Source: a virus
Direction: 5' to 3' (one strand)
Virus record (IMG/VR): IMGVR_UViG_3300025418_000839
Coordinates: 1 to 64,000 of that record
DNA length: 64,000 nucleotides
Shown: positions 50,256 to 59,000 of the stretch, piece after piece
Numbering within the stretch: the stretch's first letter is position 1
Layout: every line of letters begins with the position of its first letter
Notes under the pieces: model-generated
What the model was told of the DNA's origin: nothing
The model's database searches: none
Seen by the model: the letters and a program-made list of their open reading frames with translations, nothing else
Position numbers and translations under genes: made by a program

Positions 50256-51314
50256 CTACTTCGCCGGTGCTACTCCTTCTTTTACTGCTTGATCTTCTGG
50301 AACATCATCCTTTTTAGAATTGCCCAAAGGAATTGTTGGTTCCTTGGCTGTTGGCGATGTTTTTGTGGGATCAATATTTTTTACTCCTACTACTGGTACT
50401 GCTTTTACTTCTTGAGTCTGCGGTTTGTCTTGACCAAAGTTGTACCAAGCCCGTTCAGGAGCCATTGGATATTTGTAATCCCATACTCCTTTACGCTGGC
50501 CTTCTTTAATCAATTCTACTACAGCACTTTCAACCGCGGCCTTAAGTGCTATAGTTGTTGCTTCGTTAATAGTGATTCCTGATTCAAATTGGAATATACC
50601 AGCAATGGAACTTTGACTGCCAGTGTTTGGTGCACCAATTTGTTTTACCATGCTACTTAGGCTACCTGGATCAATACTCTTAAAGATTGCAATAGCGTCT
50701 CCAGTTGAATAAACTGTTTTTGTTACAGATATTGCTGCCAGTATCTTACCAGTGTTTACACTCACAGCACGCAGGCTGATTGTAATCACGTCTTTACTAT
50801 ATTGTGTAGTAGGACCAATACCCAGGAAGTTATATCCCACTCCACCAGATTCTAATCCCGAATCGTAACCAATGATACCACCTTCAATGATCATTCCAGC
50901 AAACTGCAATGGCATTAGTTTCTGTGCGTTTTGTCCTTCGTAGGCCTGACGCATCTGTGTAATAATTAAGCGTTCTTTGGTTAAGTTATCTAGACCACCA
51001 CGCTCAACTACATCAAACCAAGTACCGTGTCCTACGTCTTGTAGTGCGCGAATTAATAACGCATCGCCGCCTTGTGTGACTGCTGTACTAAAACTTGCTA
51101 CACCCGGAGTTGCTTTACGTTGTCCAGTTTTATCGTTAAACTGATATACTGCTACGGTTAAACGACCAGCAGCTGGCGGAGGAACCGAATCTAATTCCTT
51201 GACCATTTCGTTTTTCATTAACTTTGGTTTTTCTTCCAGGATTCCAGCTTTTTGACTAATAGCACAACCAGACAGTAGAAGAATTACGGTAGATAATATT
51301 AATAACTTTTTCAC
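50256..51314 (-). CDS. csgG: CsgG-family curli secretion channel
   Basis: 352 aa. Lipobox LLSGCAI (Cys17). Core CsgG features: VAVYQFNDKTGQRK, FSTAVTQGGDALLIRAL, WFDVVERGGLDNLTKERLII, EGGIIGYDSGLESGG and GIGPTTQYSKDVITISLR. The ~60-residue Pro/Lys-rich C-terminal extension (after ~290) is beyond the usual family length. It forms the nonameric outer-membrane pore of type VIII secretion. Confidence 0.93.
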   Translation of the reverse strand: MKKLLILSTVILLLSGCAISQKAGILEEKPKLMKNEMVKELDSVPPPAAGRLTVAVYQFNDKTGQRKATPGVASFSTAVTQGGDALLIRALQDVGHGTWFDVVERGGLDNLTKERLIITQMRQAYEGQNAQKLMPLQFAGMIIEGGIIGYDSGLESGGVGYNFLGIGPTTQYSKDVITISLRAVSVNTGKILAAISVTKTVYSTGDAIAIFKSIDPGSLSSMVKQIGAPNTGSQSSIAGIFQFESGITINEATTIALKAAVESAVVELIKEGQRKGVWDYKYPMAPERAWYNFGQDKPQTQEVKAVPVVGVKNIDPTKTSPTAKEPTIPLGNSKKDDVPEDQAVKEGVAPAK

Positions 51315-51315
51315 G

Positions 51316-51789
51316 TTAATGTCCTGCCGTAAACTGGCCCATGGGCACGTTAACAGTTGTAGTATTCATTCCATCAAATACCTGTAGTTGTATACCCGAA
51401 GTACCATCTTTTAGAATAGTTTGGCTCCAAGTAATATTTCCAGCACCAAATGCTATTTGCCCAGGCTGTACTTGGCCAGGAGTGCTGAACATACTAGTAG
51501 CTACGTTTTGACTGATTTGTGCGTAGATTCTTGACTCTAAGTTAGTCAAAAACTGCTGTAAAGGAGTATTTGCGGCAGCACTTGCTGCCTGTTGTGCGGC
51601 CGCTTGTATGGCCTGTTGAACTGCTTGTTGACGTTGGTATTGTTCGTTTTCTAAGCCAAGTTGGAAAGCTCCGTAACCAGAACCGTTTAGGCTTGGGCTT
51701 TTGAAACTGTAGTCGTTCATCGGCGTCGCTAGTACAGTCGTAGCGTACAGCGATACCCCAGTTAAGATAACCTTGTTGAAAAACTTCAT
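51316..51789 (-). CDS. csgF: CsgF-like curli assembly factor
   Basis: 157 aa. Signal peptide; the mature start has NDYSFKSPSLNGSGYGAFQL, equivalent to the CsgF motif FRNPNFGG that plugs into CsgG. It is followed by an Ala/Gln-rich helix and FLTNLESRIYAQISQNV, the matching LDNFTQAIQSQI region. Anchors the nucleator at the pore. Located directly before csgG, 1-bp gap. Confidence 0.82.
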   Translation of the reverse strand: MKFFNKVILTGVSLYATTVLATPMNDYSFKSPSLNGSGYGAFQLGLENEQYQRQQAVQQAIQAAAQQAASAAANTPLQQFLTNLESRIYAQISQNVATSMFSTPGQVQPGQIAFGAGNITWSQTILKDGTSGIQLQVFDGMNTTTVNVPMGQFTAGH

Positions 51790-51819
51790 AACTTCTACCT
51801 CTTTTATTATTATTATCGG

Positions 51820-51838
51820 TAGAGTCGTGGCGACTCTA
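51820..51838 (-). promoter_or_regulatory. leader hairpin of the curli operon
   Basis: Perfect 8-bp stem TAGAGTCG/CGACTCTA with a 3-nt loop, about 30 nt upstream of the csgF ATG. No T run follows. The minus strand upstream has GTTAAATA (weak late-type match). Confidence 0.5.
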
Positions 51839-51882
51839 GCTCCTATTAGTATTTAACGGGAACTAGAATAAAAGTTATCTGG

Positions 51883-52185
51883 CTATTTTTTAATGCGGGT
51901 TAGGATTTCTTGATAAAATGAGTCAAGTTCGCCGCCAAACTTGCCCATTAAGTGCTCTGCAATATCCTCGCAGAGTTTGTAGTCGTTGTTGTTAAGAGCT
52001 TGGATAAATCCTTGATGTAGCTCTTTGTAGCGGTCAATTGAAGATAATTCAAATACTATTTTTTCAGCTGGTACTACACAGTAGGTCTTGACTGGAGAGC
52101 CACTGACTTCAAAAGTTTCTAACTCAAGTAGGGTATGAGTTTCCTGTAAGCGTTTGACTGCTTGTTGGTCCCAAACTATTTGCAC
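51883..52185 (-). CDS. hypothetical, related to cyclase C-terminus
   Basis: 100 aa, GTG start. C-terminal YKLCEDIAEHLMGKFGGELD (then FYQEI) matches the tail of the CHASE2 cyclase (GNFGGQMDKYYKIW). Short helical proteins with this GKFGGELDSFY end occur in T4-like phages. Perhaps a protein-protein interaction domain. Confidence 0.65.
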   Translation of the reverse strand: MQIVWDQQAVKRLQETHTLLELETFEVSGSPVKTYCVVPAEKIVFELSSIDRYKELHQGFIQALNNNDYKLCEDIAEHLMGKFGGELDSFYQEILTRIKK

Positions 52186-52187
52186 TA

Positions 52188-52718
52188 TCAGTCCTTGGAT
52201 ATTTTTAAACGATGATAGATTTCTTGTACACCCTGTGCTTGGCTAATACAATCTTCTAAAGCATTGTGCAGGCCAGCTTTGTTCTTTTCACGTGGGTCAC
52301 CGTGTACACCAAATAGTGTGCGGCTATCACGTATTTGCCAAAACTGCCAGGGAGTCGGCCAACCCATCTGACGATAAATGTTTTCTAAGATAACAATGTC
52401 AAATGCAGGACCTTGACACCAAATGTTAGTTGCTCCTACCAGGAAGCGATTCAGCTGTCGATACATAGATTCTAAGCTGACACGATCCCGTTCATCAAAG
52501 GCTTCTTCGTAAACATCAGCACTTTGATTAGCCCACCATTTGAGAGTATCTTCCTGTGCTACACGTCCTAGTGCTAGTTGCTCGTCCACATCAATACGGA
52601 AGTAAAGACTATCACCAAACGAGTCTACTGTATAGGGATCAAATTTTACTGCGCCAAGGGTGAGTATGGCACAGTCTGGGCAAGTACCCAGGGATTCTAA
52701 ATCCAACATTACGTCCAT
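52188..52718 (-). CDS. DEDDh 3'-5' exonuclease
   Basis: 176 aa, RNase H-fold DnaQ-like. ExoI motif DLES (Asp6, Glu8), ExoII QGPAFDIVIL (Asp), ExoIII HNALEDC (His, Asp). Similar to phage exonucleases that degrade or trim DNA/RNA. TAATG overlap with the nucleotidyltransferase gene. Confidence 0.88.
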   Translation of the reverse strand: MDVMLDLESLGTCPDCAILTLGAVKFDPYTVDSFGDSLYFRIDVDEQLALGRVAQEDTLKWWANQSADVYEEAFDERDRVSLESMYRQLNRFLVGATNIWCQGPAFDIVILENIYRQMGWPTPWQFWQIRDSRTLFGVHGDPREKNKAGLHNALEDCISQAQGVQEIYHRLKISKD

Positions 52719-53194
52719 TATTTTGCCTTGAGTAATTTCATTGATTCAGCTTCCACTACTCGAGTACGCAAGCCCGAGCTAGAGAATGAATGATCACGAC
52801 GGTTAAAGATACACTCGATGCCACGCATAAATCCTTCACGCTTGCCTGTGTATTCTGATTGCTCATACTCAACTCCTAACATACGAACATCAATAGGAAG
52901 GATTAATAACAAGTCCACTAAGTCCTGTTCTGTTTGATAAACTACTACTTCATCTACATAACGGCAAGCAGCTAGTTGAATCTGCCGTTCAACAATGCTC
53001 TGCACAGGTTTGTTTTTAGTATCAGGACGATCGATAGTGGGATCTGTTTGCAAGCCAGCAATTAGGTAATCGCAATGATTCTTTGCTTCGGCCAGCATGG
53101 CAATGTGCCCTGCGTGCAACATGTCAAATGTTGAAAAGGTGATGCCAATACGTTTACCGTCGTCTTTGAGTTTACGAATGTGATTGAATATCAT
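52718..53194 (-). CDS. cytidylyltransferase-like nucleotidyltransferase
   Basis: 158 aa. TFSTFDMLHAGHIAML contains the HxGH nucleotide-binding motif; SSSGLRTRV corresponds to the TSTT/ISSSxIR end motif. Related to glycerol-3-phosphate cytidylyltransferase (TagD) or HldE-type enzymes. It would activate a phosphate compound with CTP or ATP. ATGA overlap with clpS. Confidence 0.82.
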   Translation of the reverse strand: MIFNHIRKLKDDGKRIGITFSTFDMLHAGHIAMLAEAKNHCDYLIAGLQTDPTIDRPDTKNKPVQSIVERQIQLAACRYVDEVVVYQTEQDLVDLLLILPIDVRMLGVEYEQSEYTGKREGFMRGIECIFNRRDHSFSSSGLRTRVVEAESMKLLKAK

Positions 53195-53508
53195 GTGTCT
53201 TGTTCAATTTTAACTTGTAAAGGGAAACCATTGTTACGTGCTAACATAGTAACTTCGATGCCTTTTTGTTCAGCTAATTCGTATGGTAGTACTGCTACTA
53301 CTGCTGAACCTTCTTCGTGTACTTTCATGGTAATTGCTTCTGCAGCACCTTCGTCATAGTTAAATATGACCTTTAGTGTTTCAACCACAAACTCCTGTGT
53401 AGTAGTTTCGTCGTTGATATAAATCACGCGATACTGTGGAGGTTCAGGTATATTATTTTTTGGCTCGATGCGTGGACGAACTTCAATATGTGTTTTAGTT
53501 TTGGACAT
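53191..53508 (-). CDS. clpS: ClpS adaptor
   Basis: 105 aa. YRVIYINDETTTQEFVVETL, AITMKVHEEGSAVV and ELAEQKGIEV are diagnostic for ClpS, the N-degron adaptor of ClpAP. The NDD-T-MEFV core reads NDETTTQEFV, so the gatekeeping Met is Gln and one Asp is Glu; specificity could be altered. Promoter at 53555-53583. With phage ClpP it could redirect host proteolysis. Confidence 0.92.
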   Translation of the reverse strand: MSKTKTHIEVRPRIEPKNNIPEPPQYRVIYINDETTTQEFVVETLKVIFNYDEGAAEAITMKVHEEGSAVVAVLPYELAEQKGIEVTMLARNNGFPLQVKIEQDT

Positions 53509-53526
53509 TGTTTTCTACGATAAAAA

Positions 53527-53555
53527 TAAAGGGGTAAAATTACTCTACCCCTTTA
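53527..53555 (-). terminator. terminator after hsp20
   Basis: TAAAGGGGTA/TACCCCTTTA 10-bp stem with a 9-nt loop and TTTATTTTTAT tail on the minus strand, between hsp20 and clpS. Confidence 0.75.
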
Positions 53556-53583
53556 TTATACACACAAATTAATTATTTTGCAA
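53555..53583 (-). promoter_or_regulatory. sigma70-type promoter of clpS operon
   Basis: Minus strand: TTGCAA (53583-53578), 17 nt, TATAAT (53560-53555); its start lies inside the terminator stem. Confidence 0.6.
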
Positions 53584-54025
53584 ATGTAATTTGAATTTTT
53601 TTAGCCTTTTGTTCTTCAGGAATTACCTGCTCTAGAGCAACGGCCAAAATACCATTTTTTACTGTAGCACCACGTACTTCAATATGCTCAGCTAATGGGA
53701 AAGTACGAGTAAAGTTGCGGGCTGAGATGCCTTTGTGCAAGTACTCAACTTCTTCATCTTTTTTGGATTGTTCACCTTTGACTGTTAGAACGTTTTCTTT
53801 TAGTTCAACGTCAATTTCGTCTTCGGCAAAACCGGCCACAGCTACTTCGATAACATAGTGAGTGTCATCTAATTTAACTACGTTGTGTGGAGGGTAGTTA
53901 TCGCTTTTGCTGTTGGCAAAGTTACGATTTAGCTGTTCGAATAAACTGTCAAAGCCAATGGCTTGGCGATGAATTTGGTTCACGAATGTAGGTAAATCAA
54001 GGGTGTGGATTTGTAATTGTGTCAT
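53573..54025 (-). CDS. small heat-shock protein Hsp20
   Basis: 150 aa alpha-crystallin-domain chaperone: NYPPHNVVKLDDTHYVIEVA, VAGFAEDEIDVELKENVLTV, NFTRTFPLAEHIEV and GILAVAL, with a C-terminal helix. Hsp20 is widespread in T4-like phages. Holds unfolded proteins, probably during virion assembly. SD AAAGGAG; compound promoter at 54091-54121. Confidence 0.95.
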   Translation of the reverse strand: MTQLQIHTLDLPTFVNQIHRQAIGFDSLFEQLNRNFANSKSDNYPPHNVVKLDDTHYVIEVAVAGFAEDEIDVELKENVLTVKGEQSKKDEEVEYLHKGISARNFTRTFPLAEHIEVRGATVKNGILAVALEQVIPEEQKAKKIQITFAK

Positions 54026-54090
54026 TTTATATCTCCTTTATTAAGCAAAATATGACTAAGTGTGTAGCCCGACTATCGGCACTACAAATA

Positions 54091-54121
54091 TATTTATACT
54101 ACAAAATTATGAAATTGTCAA
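54091..54121 (-). promoter_or_regulatory. overlapping sigma70 and late promoters of hsp20
   Basis: Minus strand: TTGACA (54121-54116), 17 nt, TATAAA (54098-54093); the -10 is part of TATAAATA (54098-54091). Could serve early and late. Confidence 0.6.
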
Positions 54122-54124
54122 TGA

Positions 54125-54376
54125 TTAGTACAATTTTTTGGGTAACGATTCAGAAGCTAATTTTTTACGCCAACGGTTCTTGGCCGCTGCTTTAGCTTTT
54201 TTACGTGCTGTAGTGGGTTTTTCGTAGGTCTCACGTTCTTTAAGTTCACGAAGCAAGCCTGATTCCAGGACTTTCTTTTTGAATTTACGTAGAGCTTTTT
54301 CTACAGGTTCACCGTCACGTAATGTAACTGTGTTACCTCTACAAACAACTGGACCGCCTTTTTGATGATATGCCAT
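54125..54376 (-). CDS. rpsU: ribosomal protein bS21
   Basis: 83 aa. EPVEKALRKFKKKVLESGLL and RETYEKPTTARKKAKAAAK match bS21, the small-subunit protein near the anti-SD. Phage copies of bS21 are known in large phages and are thought to bias the ribosome towards phage mRNA. Confidence 0.95.
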   Translation of the reverse strand: MAYHQKGGPVVCRGNTVTLRDGEPVEKALRKFKKKVLESGLLRELKERETYEKPTTARKKAKAAAKNRWRKKLASESLPKKLY

Positions 54377-54405
54377 AAGTTTATTTAGTTGATTAACTCG
54401 GGTTA

Positions 54406-55965
54406 TTAATTTTTATTCAAATACTGTTTAATTTGCTCTTGTTCTACATCAGTTAGAGTATCTGGATCATAACGACCAGCTTCTAATTCTTCTACTAAAT
54501 GTCGAATATACGCTTCTTCATAAGCATACACGTCTGTTTGACGTTTGTCAACCTCTATCCAACGATTTCCGTTGTATTTGAACAAACGATTTGGTAAGTA
54601 ATCTGTCCGAAGATACACATCGCCCTTACCAGGATTAGCCGGGAAAGTATTACCAAAATCCGAATGGCTGGCTTTACCCAAATTGGGTGTGTTATCTGCT
54701 TGTGCTACCAAATGTGTGTGCATGACTCCGCGGTTGCGTCCAGGTGCTGCTTCTAAGTTTACTCGGGGTGGAGGAGTTGGTTCTGGTACAGGCTCCGGTG
54801 TTGGCTCAGGTTCTGGTGTTACCTGTAGATCAACGTTTGATTCTGGTACCGCTATACGAGTAATAAGAACGGGTTCTTCATCGACTTCTTCTACTGTTTC
54901 TTCTTTGGGTTTGCCAAAAACGCTGGACATTGGGAAACTAAATCCTGACCAAAGAGGCTTTGTTTCTTCTACTGGTAATTCTTCTTCGGGTTCTGGGTCA
55001 TTATGTACTACTAGTGCACCTTCTGAATAATCAGTCCAATCTGGAATTTCTGTTTCACGATCAAATACAGGTTCAAGATCTTCGTAGGTAGTTACAAATG
55101 AAGAGTCTAGCTCAAGTTCAGCAACGGTTTTCTTTTTAAAACGATCACGGATGCGTGCTAAAAACTTGGGCAGTTTAATTTCTGTTTTTGGTTCTTGTTT
55201 AAGTTGTTCACCACGCGACCATGCAAAGGTCATCTGACTTGCTAACAACATAATAACTGCCAATGGATCAAATACAATAACAATAAGGATAATGATCCAG
55301 GTCACTGCACGTTCCAGCATTGATGCATCTGGAGTGGTACCATACACAAATGCAGCAATGTATTTGATGGGTCCTACCTCGGCATCTACCTTACGCACTT
55401 CAGCACGTATGGGAGCGGCTTCATCGTTTAACTTACTGATGATTGTTTGGTTAGCTTCAATGTCTCGAGCCAAGGCCGCACGATCACGCTTTTGGCTGTT
55501 GCGAATAGCATTAGCCTTGTCAGCACCCGTTTCACTTGTGCTTCGAGCCAAGACCTGATCCACTGCGGCATCCATTTGTGATAACTGCTTACGATCGGCT
55601 TCGATGTTGCCACGTGCTGTGGTGATCTTTTCATCGTATATGGCAATTTTTGATTGTACATCACCCGACACCAGGTTTTGGTCATTGTGTGCTTTGGATA
55701 AGAAACCAAAAATACCCATACTTGTGATCAGCATCAAGACCGTAACGGCTGTGACCATATAGGTTTTCATTAGGCGTGGTACACGGCTCCAGTACTGTTT
55801 GATCCAGGTGGCACAGACCAATTTGGCCACTTCCAGACTCACACCCATAATCATAATAGGTACTGCCGCGGCAGAGAAAATTGCGGTAAGACCCACTACA
55901 CTATAGTAGATTGCAACAGAACTTATGGTAAGACCGGTTAAGAGTAATAGGTACGCAAGTATCAT
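54406..55965 (-). CDS. coiled-coil membrane protein
   Basis: 519 aa. Three or four transmembrane helices in residues 1-95 and 220-250 flank a ~115-residue coiled coil (YDEKITTARGNIEADRKQLS…). An acidic, Pro-rich cytoplasmic tail follows, with PEPEPTPEPVPEPTPPP, then a beta-type end (GDVYLRTDYLPNRLFKYNGN). Similar membrane/coiled-coil proteins occur in T4-like marine and freshwater phages. Possibly virion-associated. Confidence 0.7.
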   Translation of the reverse strand: MILAYLLLLTGLTISSVAIYYSVVGLTAIFSAAAVPIMIMGVSLEVAKLVCATWIKQYWSRVPRLMKTYMVTAVTVLMLITSMGIFGFLSKAHNDQNLVSGDVQSKIAIYDEKITTARGNIEADRKQLSQMDAAVDQVLARSTSETGADKANAIRNSQKRDRAALARDIEANQTIISKLNDEAAPIRAEVRKVDAEVGPIKYIAAFVYGTTPDASMLERAVTWIIILIVIVFDPLAVIMLLASQMTFAWSRGEQLKQEPKTEIKLPKFLARIRDRFKKKTVAELELDSSFVTTYEDLEPVFDRETEIPDWTDYSEGALVVHNDPEPEEELPVEETKPLWSGFSFPMSSVFGKPKEETVEEVDEEPVLITRIAVPESNVDLQVTPEPEPTPEPVPEPTPPPRVNLEAAPGRNRGVMHTHLVAQADNTPNLGKASHSDFGNTFPANPGKGDVYLRTDYLPNRLFKYNGNRWIEVDKRQTDVYAYEEAYIRHLVEELEAGRYDPDTLTDVEQEQIKQYLNKN

Positions 55966-55971
55966 AGTATG

Positions 55972-56024
55972 TATTTATTGAGTTTGAGCTCAGTAATTGT
56001 ACTATAATGCAGGATCAATGTCAA
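55972..56024 (-). promoter_or_regulatory. sigma70 promoter and late-type octamer
   Basis: Minus strand: TTGACA (56024-56019), 17 nt, TACAAT (56001-55996); then AATAAATA (55979-55972) six bases before the ATG at 55965. Confidence 0.6.
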
Positions 56025-56033
56025 GAGATTCGG

Positions 56034-59000
56034 TTAACTAATAGATTTAACCACGGCAAAGTTTATAACCAAAGCATCATTATGCCCGGCACCAGTGGCG
56101 TTATAAACATAAATGATAAAACTGCCTGCGGCTACTGCACCCACTGTTACCAAATATGTGGCGGCGGTTACCGGAGTCTGTAAATTTACAATGATTGAAT
56201 CATTTGAATTAACATAGCTATTATTAACTGTAAACGCATTAATAGTATAAGCACCAATGGTACCAGAGGCCATTGTAATTTGACCAGTGGCTCCATTGGC
56301 CGTTACCGCGGTTGTTTTGTTTGTTGATTGAGTTACACCACCGGCGGTATTGGACAATATCAAGTTACCGCCAACTTTGACATTACCAGTTACAGTAACC
56401 GTGCCGCCAACCGTTTCGTTAAGGGCAATGGCTACGTTACCAGCGGCGATGTTGCCTGAATACGTTGGCAAGTAAGAAGCCACGTTGGCGTTGGTATACA
56501 CTTGAGTTTGTAGTGTGGCAATGGCCGCATTGGCCGCTGTCACGTTGCTGTTGATTGAGTTGATCTGCGTTTGCTGTGTGCCTGCGTTGGCAGTCCATGC
56601 AGTAGAGACAGCATCCACATACCCCTTCATTGCAGTATTGGCTGTAACTATTGCGGCATTGGCACCAGCCACATTTGCCGCCATGGCCGAATTCAATGTG
56701 TTGACATAACTTACTACTGCTGAGTTGGCAGTGACTATTGCCGCATTGGCCCCAGTAATTTGATTTTGTAAACCAGCAACATTGGCATTGGCAAATAACT
56801 CGTAAGCACCTACGTTGGCCGATAGGGTTTGCATGGTGTTATTAACAGTAGTAATCTGACTATTAACATAACTGACCACATTGGTATTGGCTGTGGTAAT
56901 TGTGGTGTTAAGTGTTGATACTTGACCATCAACATAACTCTTTAAGCCAGTATTGGCAGTGACTATTGCCGCATTGGCACCCAAAATACTATTGTATAGG
57001 CCTGCGGTATTGGCATTGCTGAACGTCTCAAATGCACCTACATTGGCTGATAATGTTTGTACTGTAGATGCTGTAGCAAATGTAGCATTGGCATAAGTCT
57101 CAAATGCACCTACATTGGCCGTGATAGTTTGCAATGAGTTGTTGATGTTGGTAAACTGTCCGGTTGCGGCCGAGATAGTTCCGGTGCCAGCCGAAACGTT
57201 GCCAGCTGTGACATTGCCAGTGACACCCAAACTGGTCAAGGTACCAACCTGTGTGATGACAGATTGTATGGCATTGGTCACTGTGCCGGCTGTACCTGCC
57301 GAGGTTGCGGTTCCGTTCAAGGTGGCTGTTATGGTATTGGCATTGAAATTGCCCGACGCATCGCGACTCACAATGGTACTGGCTGTATTGGCACTGGTAG
57401 CATCTACACTTATAGTGATAGCACCGGTGGGTTGGTTTACTGATAGGTGTGTGCTGGCTGTCAGGCTGGTAAACAGGCCTGTGGGTGGAACATAGCTCCA
57501 GACCGAACCGTTGTAGATAACAAATCCGCCTTGTGCGTAGGCTTGATTACCAGCACCCAGATTCTGTGTGCCTGCTGTGCTGATTGAATATTCCCAACCT
57601 GCTGTGCCCGAACCATTGGCCAAATTTGGCGTGTTGGTGCTGGCGTCCCAGGCACCTTTGTAGACCACTCCGCCGGTTAAGCTGGGTGGAATCTGTGCGG
57701 CGGTCAAGTATCCGTTTGAGTCCAGGGTGGCCACACCCAAGCCAGAACCTTTTTGTGTGAGTGGAATACCGGCTGTGGTCTGTACCGAATTGTCTGTGGT
57801 GAATGTGAAAGCATTACCAGTAAAGCCTTGCCAGTCGATCGATCCTGAATTTACTGTACTAGTTGTGCCGGGCTGTGTGGTCCAGAAGTGTATGTCTGAA
57901 CCCTTGGCAGTATTGGTGTAGTTTTCTGTGGCACGGAAATCAATTCTGCTGCCACCCTGTGTGCCTAGTGCGGTATCAAAGGTGTTGGTACCGTAACCGG
58001 CACCGGCCACACGCAATAACACATCGCCGGATTGTGTAGCACTGGGGCTGGCGACATTGCCACGGGCCGAACGACCTTCGTATGTGGGGAACACACCAGT
58101 TCCAAATGCATCGTTAAGGTGTATGCCATTGTAGCCCGGAACTGCCACTGTGTGGAACAAGGTGTTGGTGTATTCGGTGGGCACGGTATTGGTCAGGGTG
58201 CCGTTGATGAGTAGTGCTGACTGAGTGTTCAAGTTTTGTGTACGGATTCGTACTGTACGACCAATGTCCAAAATGCCAGAGTCACCGGTGTTGCCAATTT
58301 GTATGTCTGTGCTGGGTGTTATGGATGTTAGAGTGGTGTTCAGGATAACCAAATTGCCCACGGCCAAGTTTTGTACACCGTTGATATATAAGGTTCCGTT
58401 GTTAACGCCCAACTGCACTTCGGCGTTGGTTACCGAATCGGCCAGCCACAGGCCACCTTGTCCGGCATAGACATTTTTCCAACGAAGAGTAGCAGTACCT
58501 AAATTGTAGGCCTGATCTGAAATGGGAACCACGTTGGCGGCATTGCTGATACCAGTGGATGCAATGGTCATACTGGGCACCGAGGCGTCACTACCCAAGG
58601 GTGTGGTATAAAATTGTACGCTGGTACCCAGCGTGGTAGCTGTTTGATCTTCCAGGGCCACAAAGTCCATGCGGGCTGTGGAGATTGAGGGCCAACCGGT
58701 GTTGCTGTAGGGTGTGGCACCGTACCGAGCAATAATATTGCCGCTTAGTACCTGTGTGGGTGCGTCAGCTGTGCCATTGTAACGACGACCAATGAATGCG
58801 GCATAGTTGTTGACCGAGTCATTGTAGATACGAGCCGGCAGGCTGTCCTGTCCGGTCAGGTGCAACAACACACCGGTATTTTGCGGAACAACTATCGCTC
58901 CATCGGCCGATCCAATAATGTCAATGGCACTATCAAAACTGATGTTGGGCACATAAAAGTTTAGTGTACCATTTTGTAGTGTTTCAATAATGGTACGACC

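Noticed and set aside
56400-57100. CRISPR-like direct repeats
   Set aside because: Repeats are in frame with a protein and imperfect, with no unique spacers of constant length; they are heptad repeats of a fibre gene.
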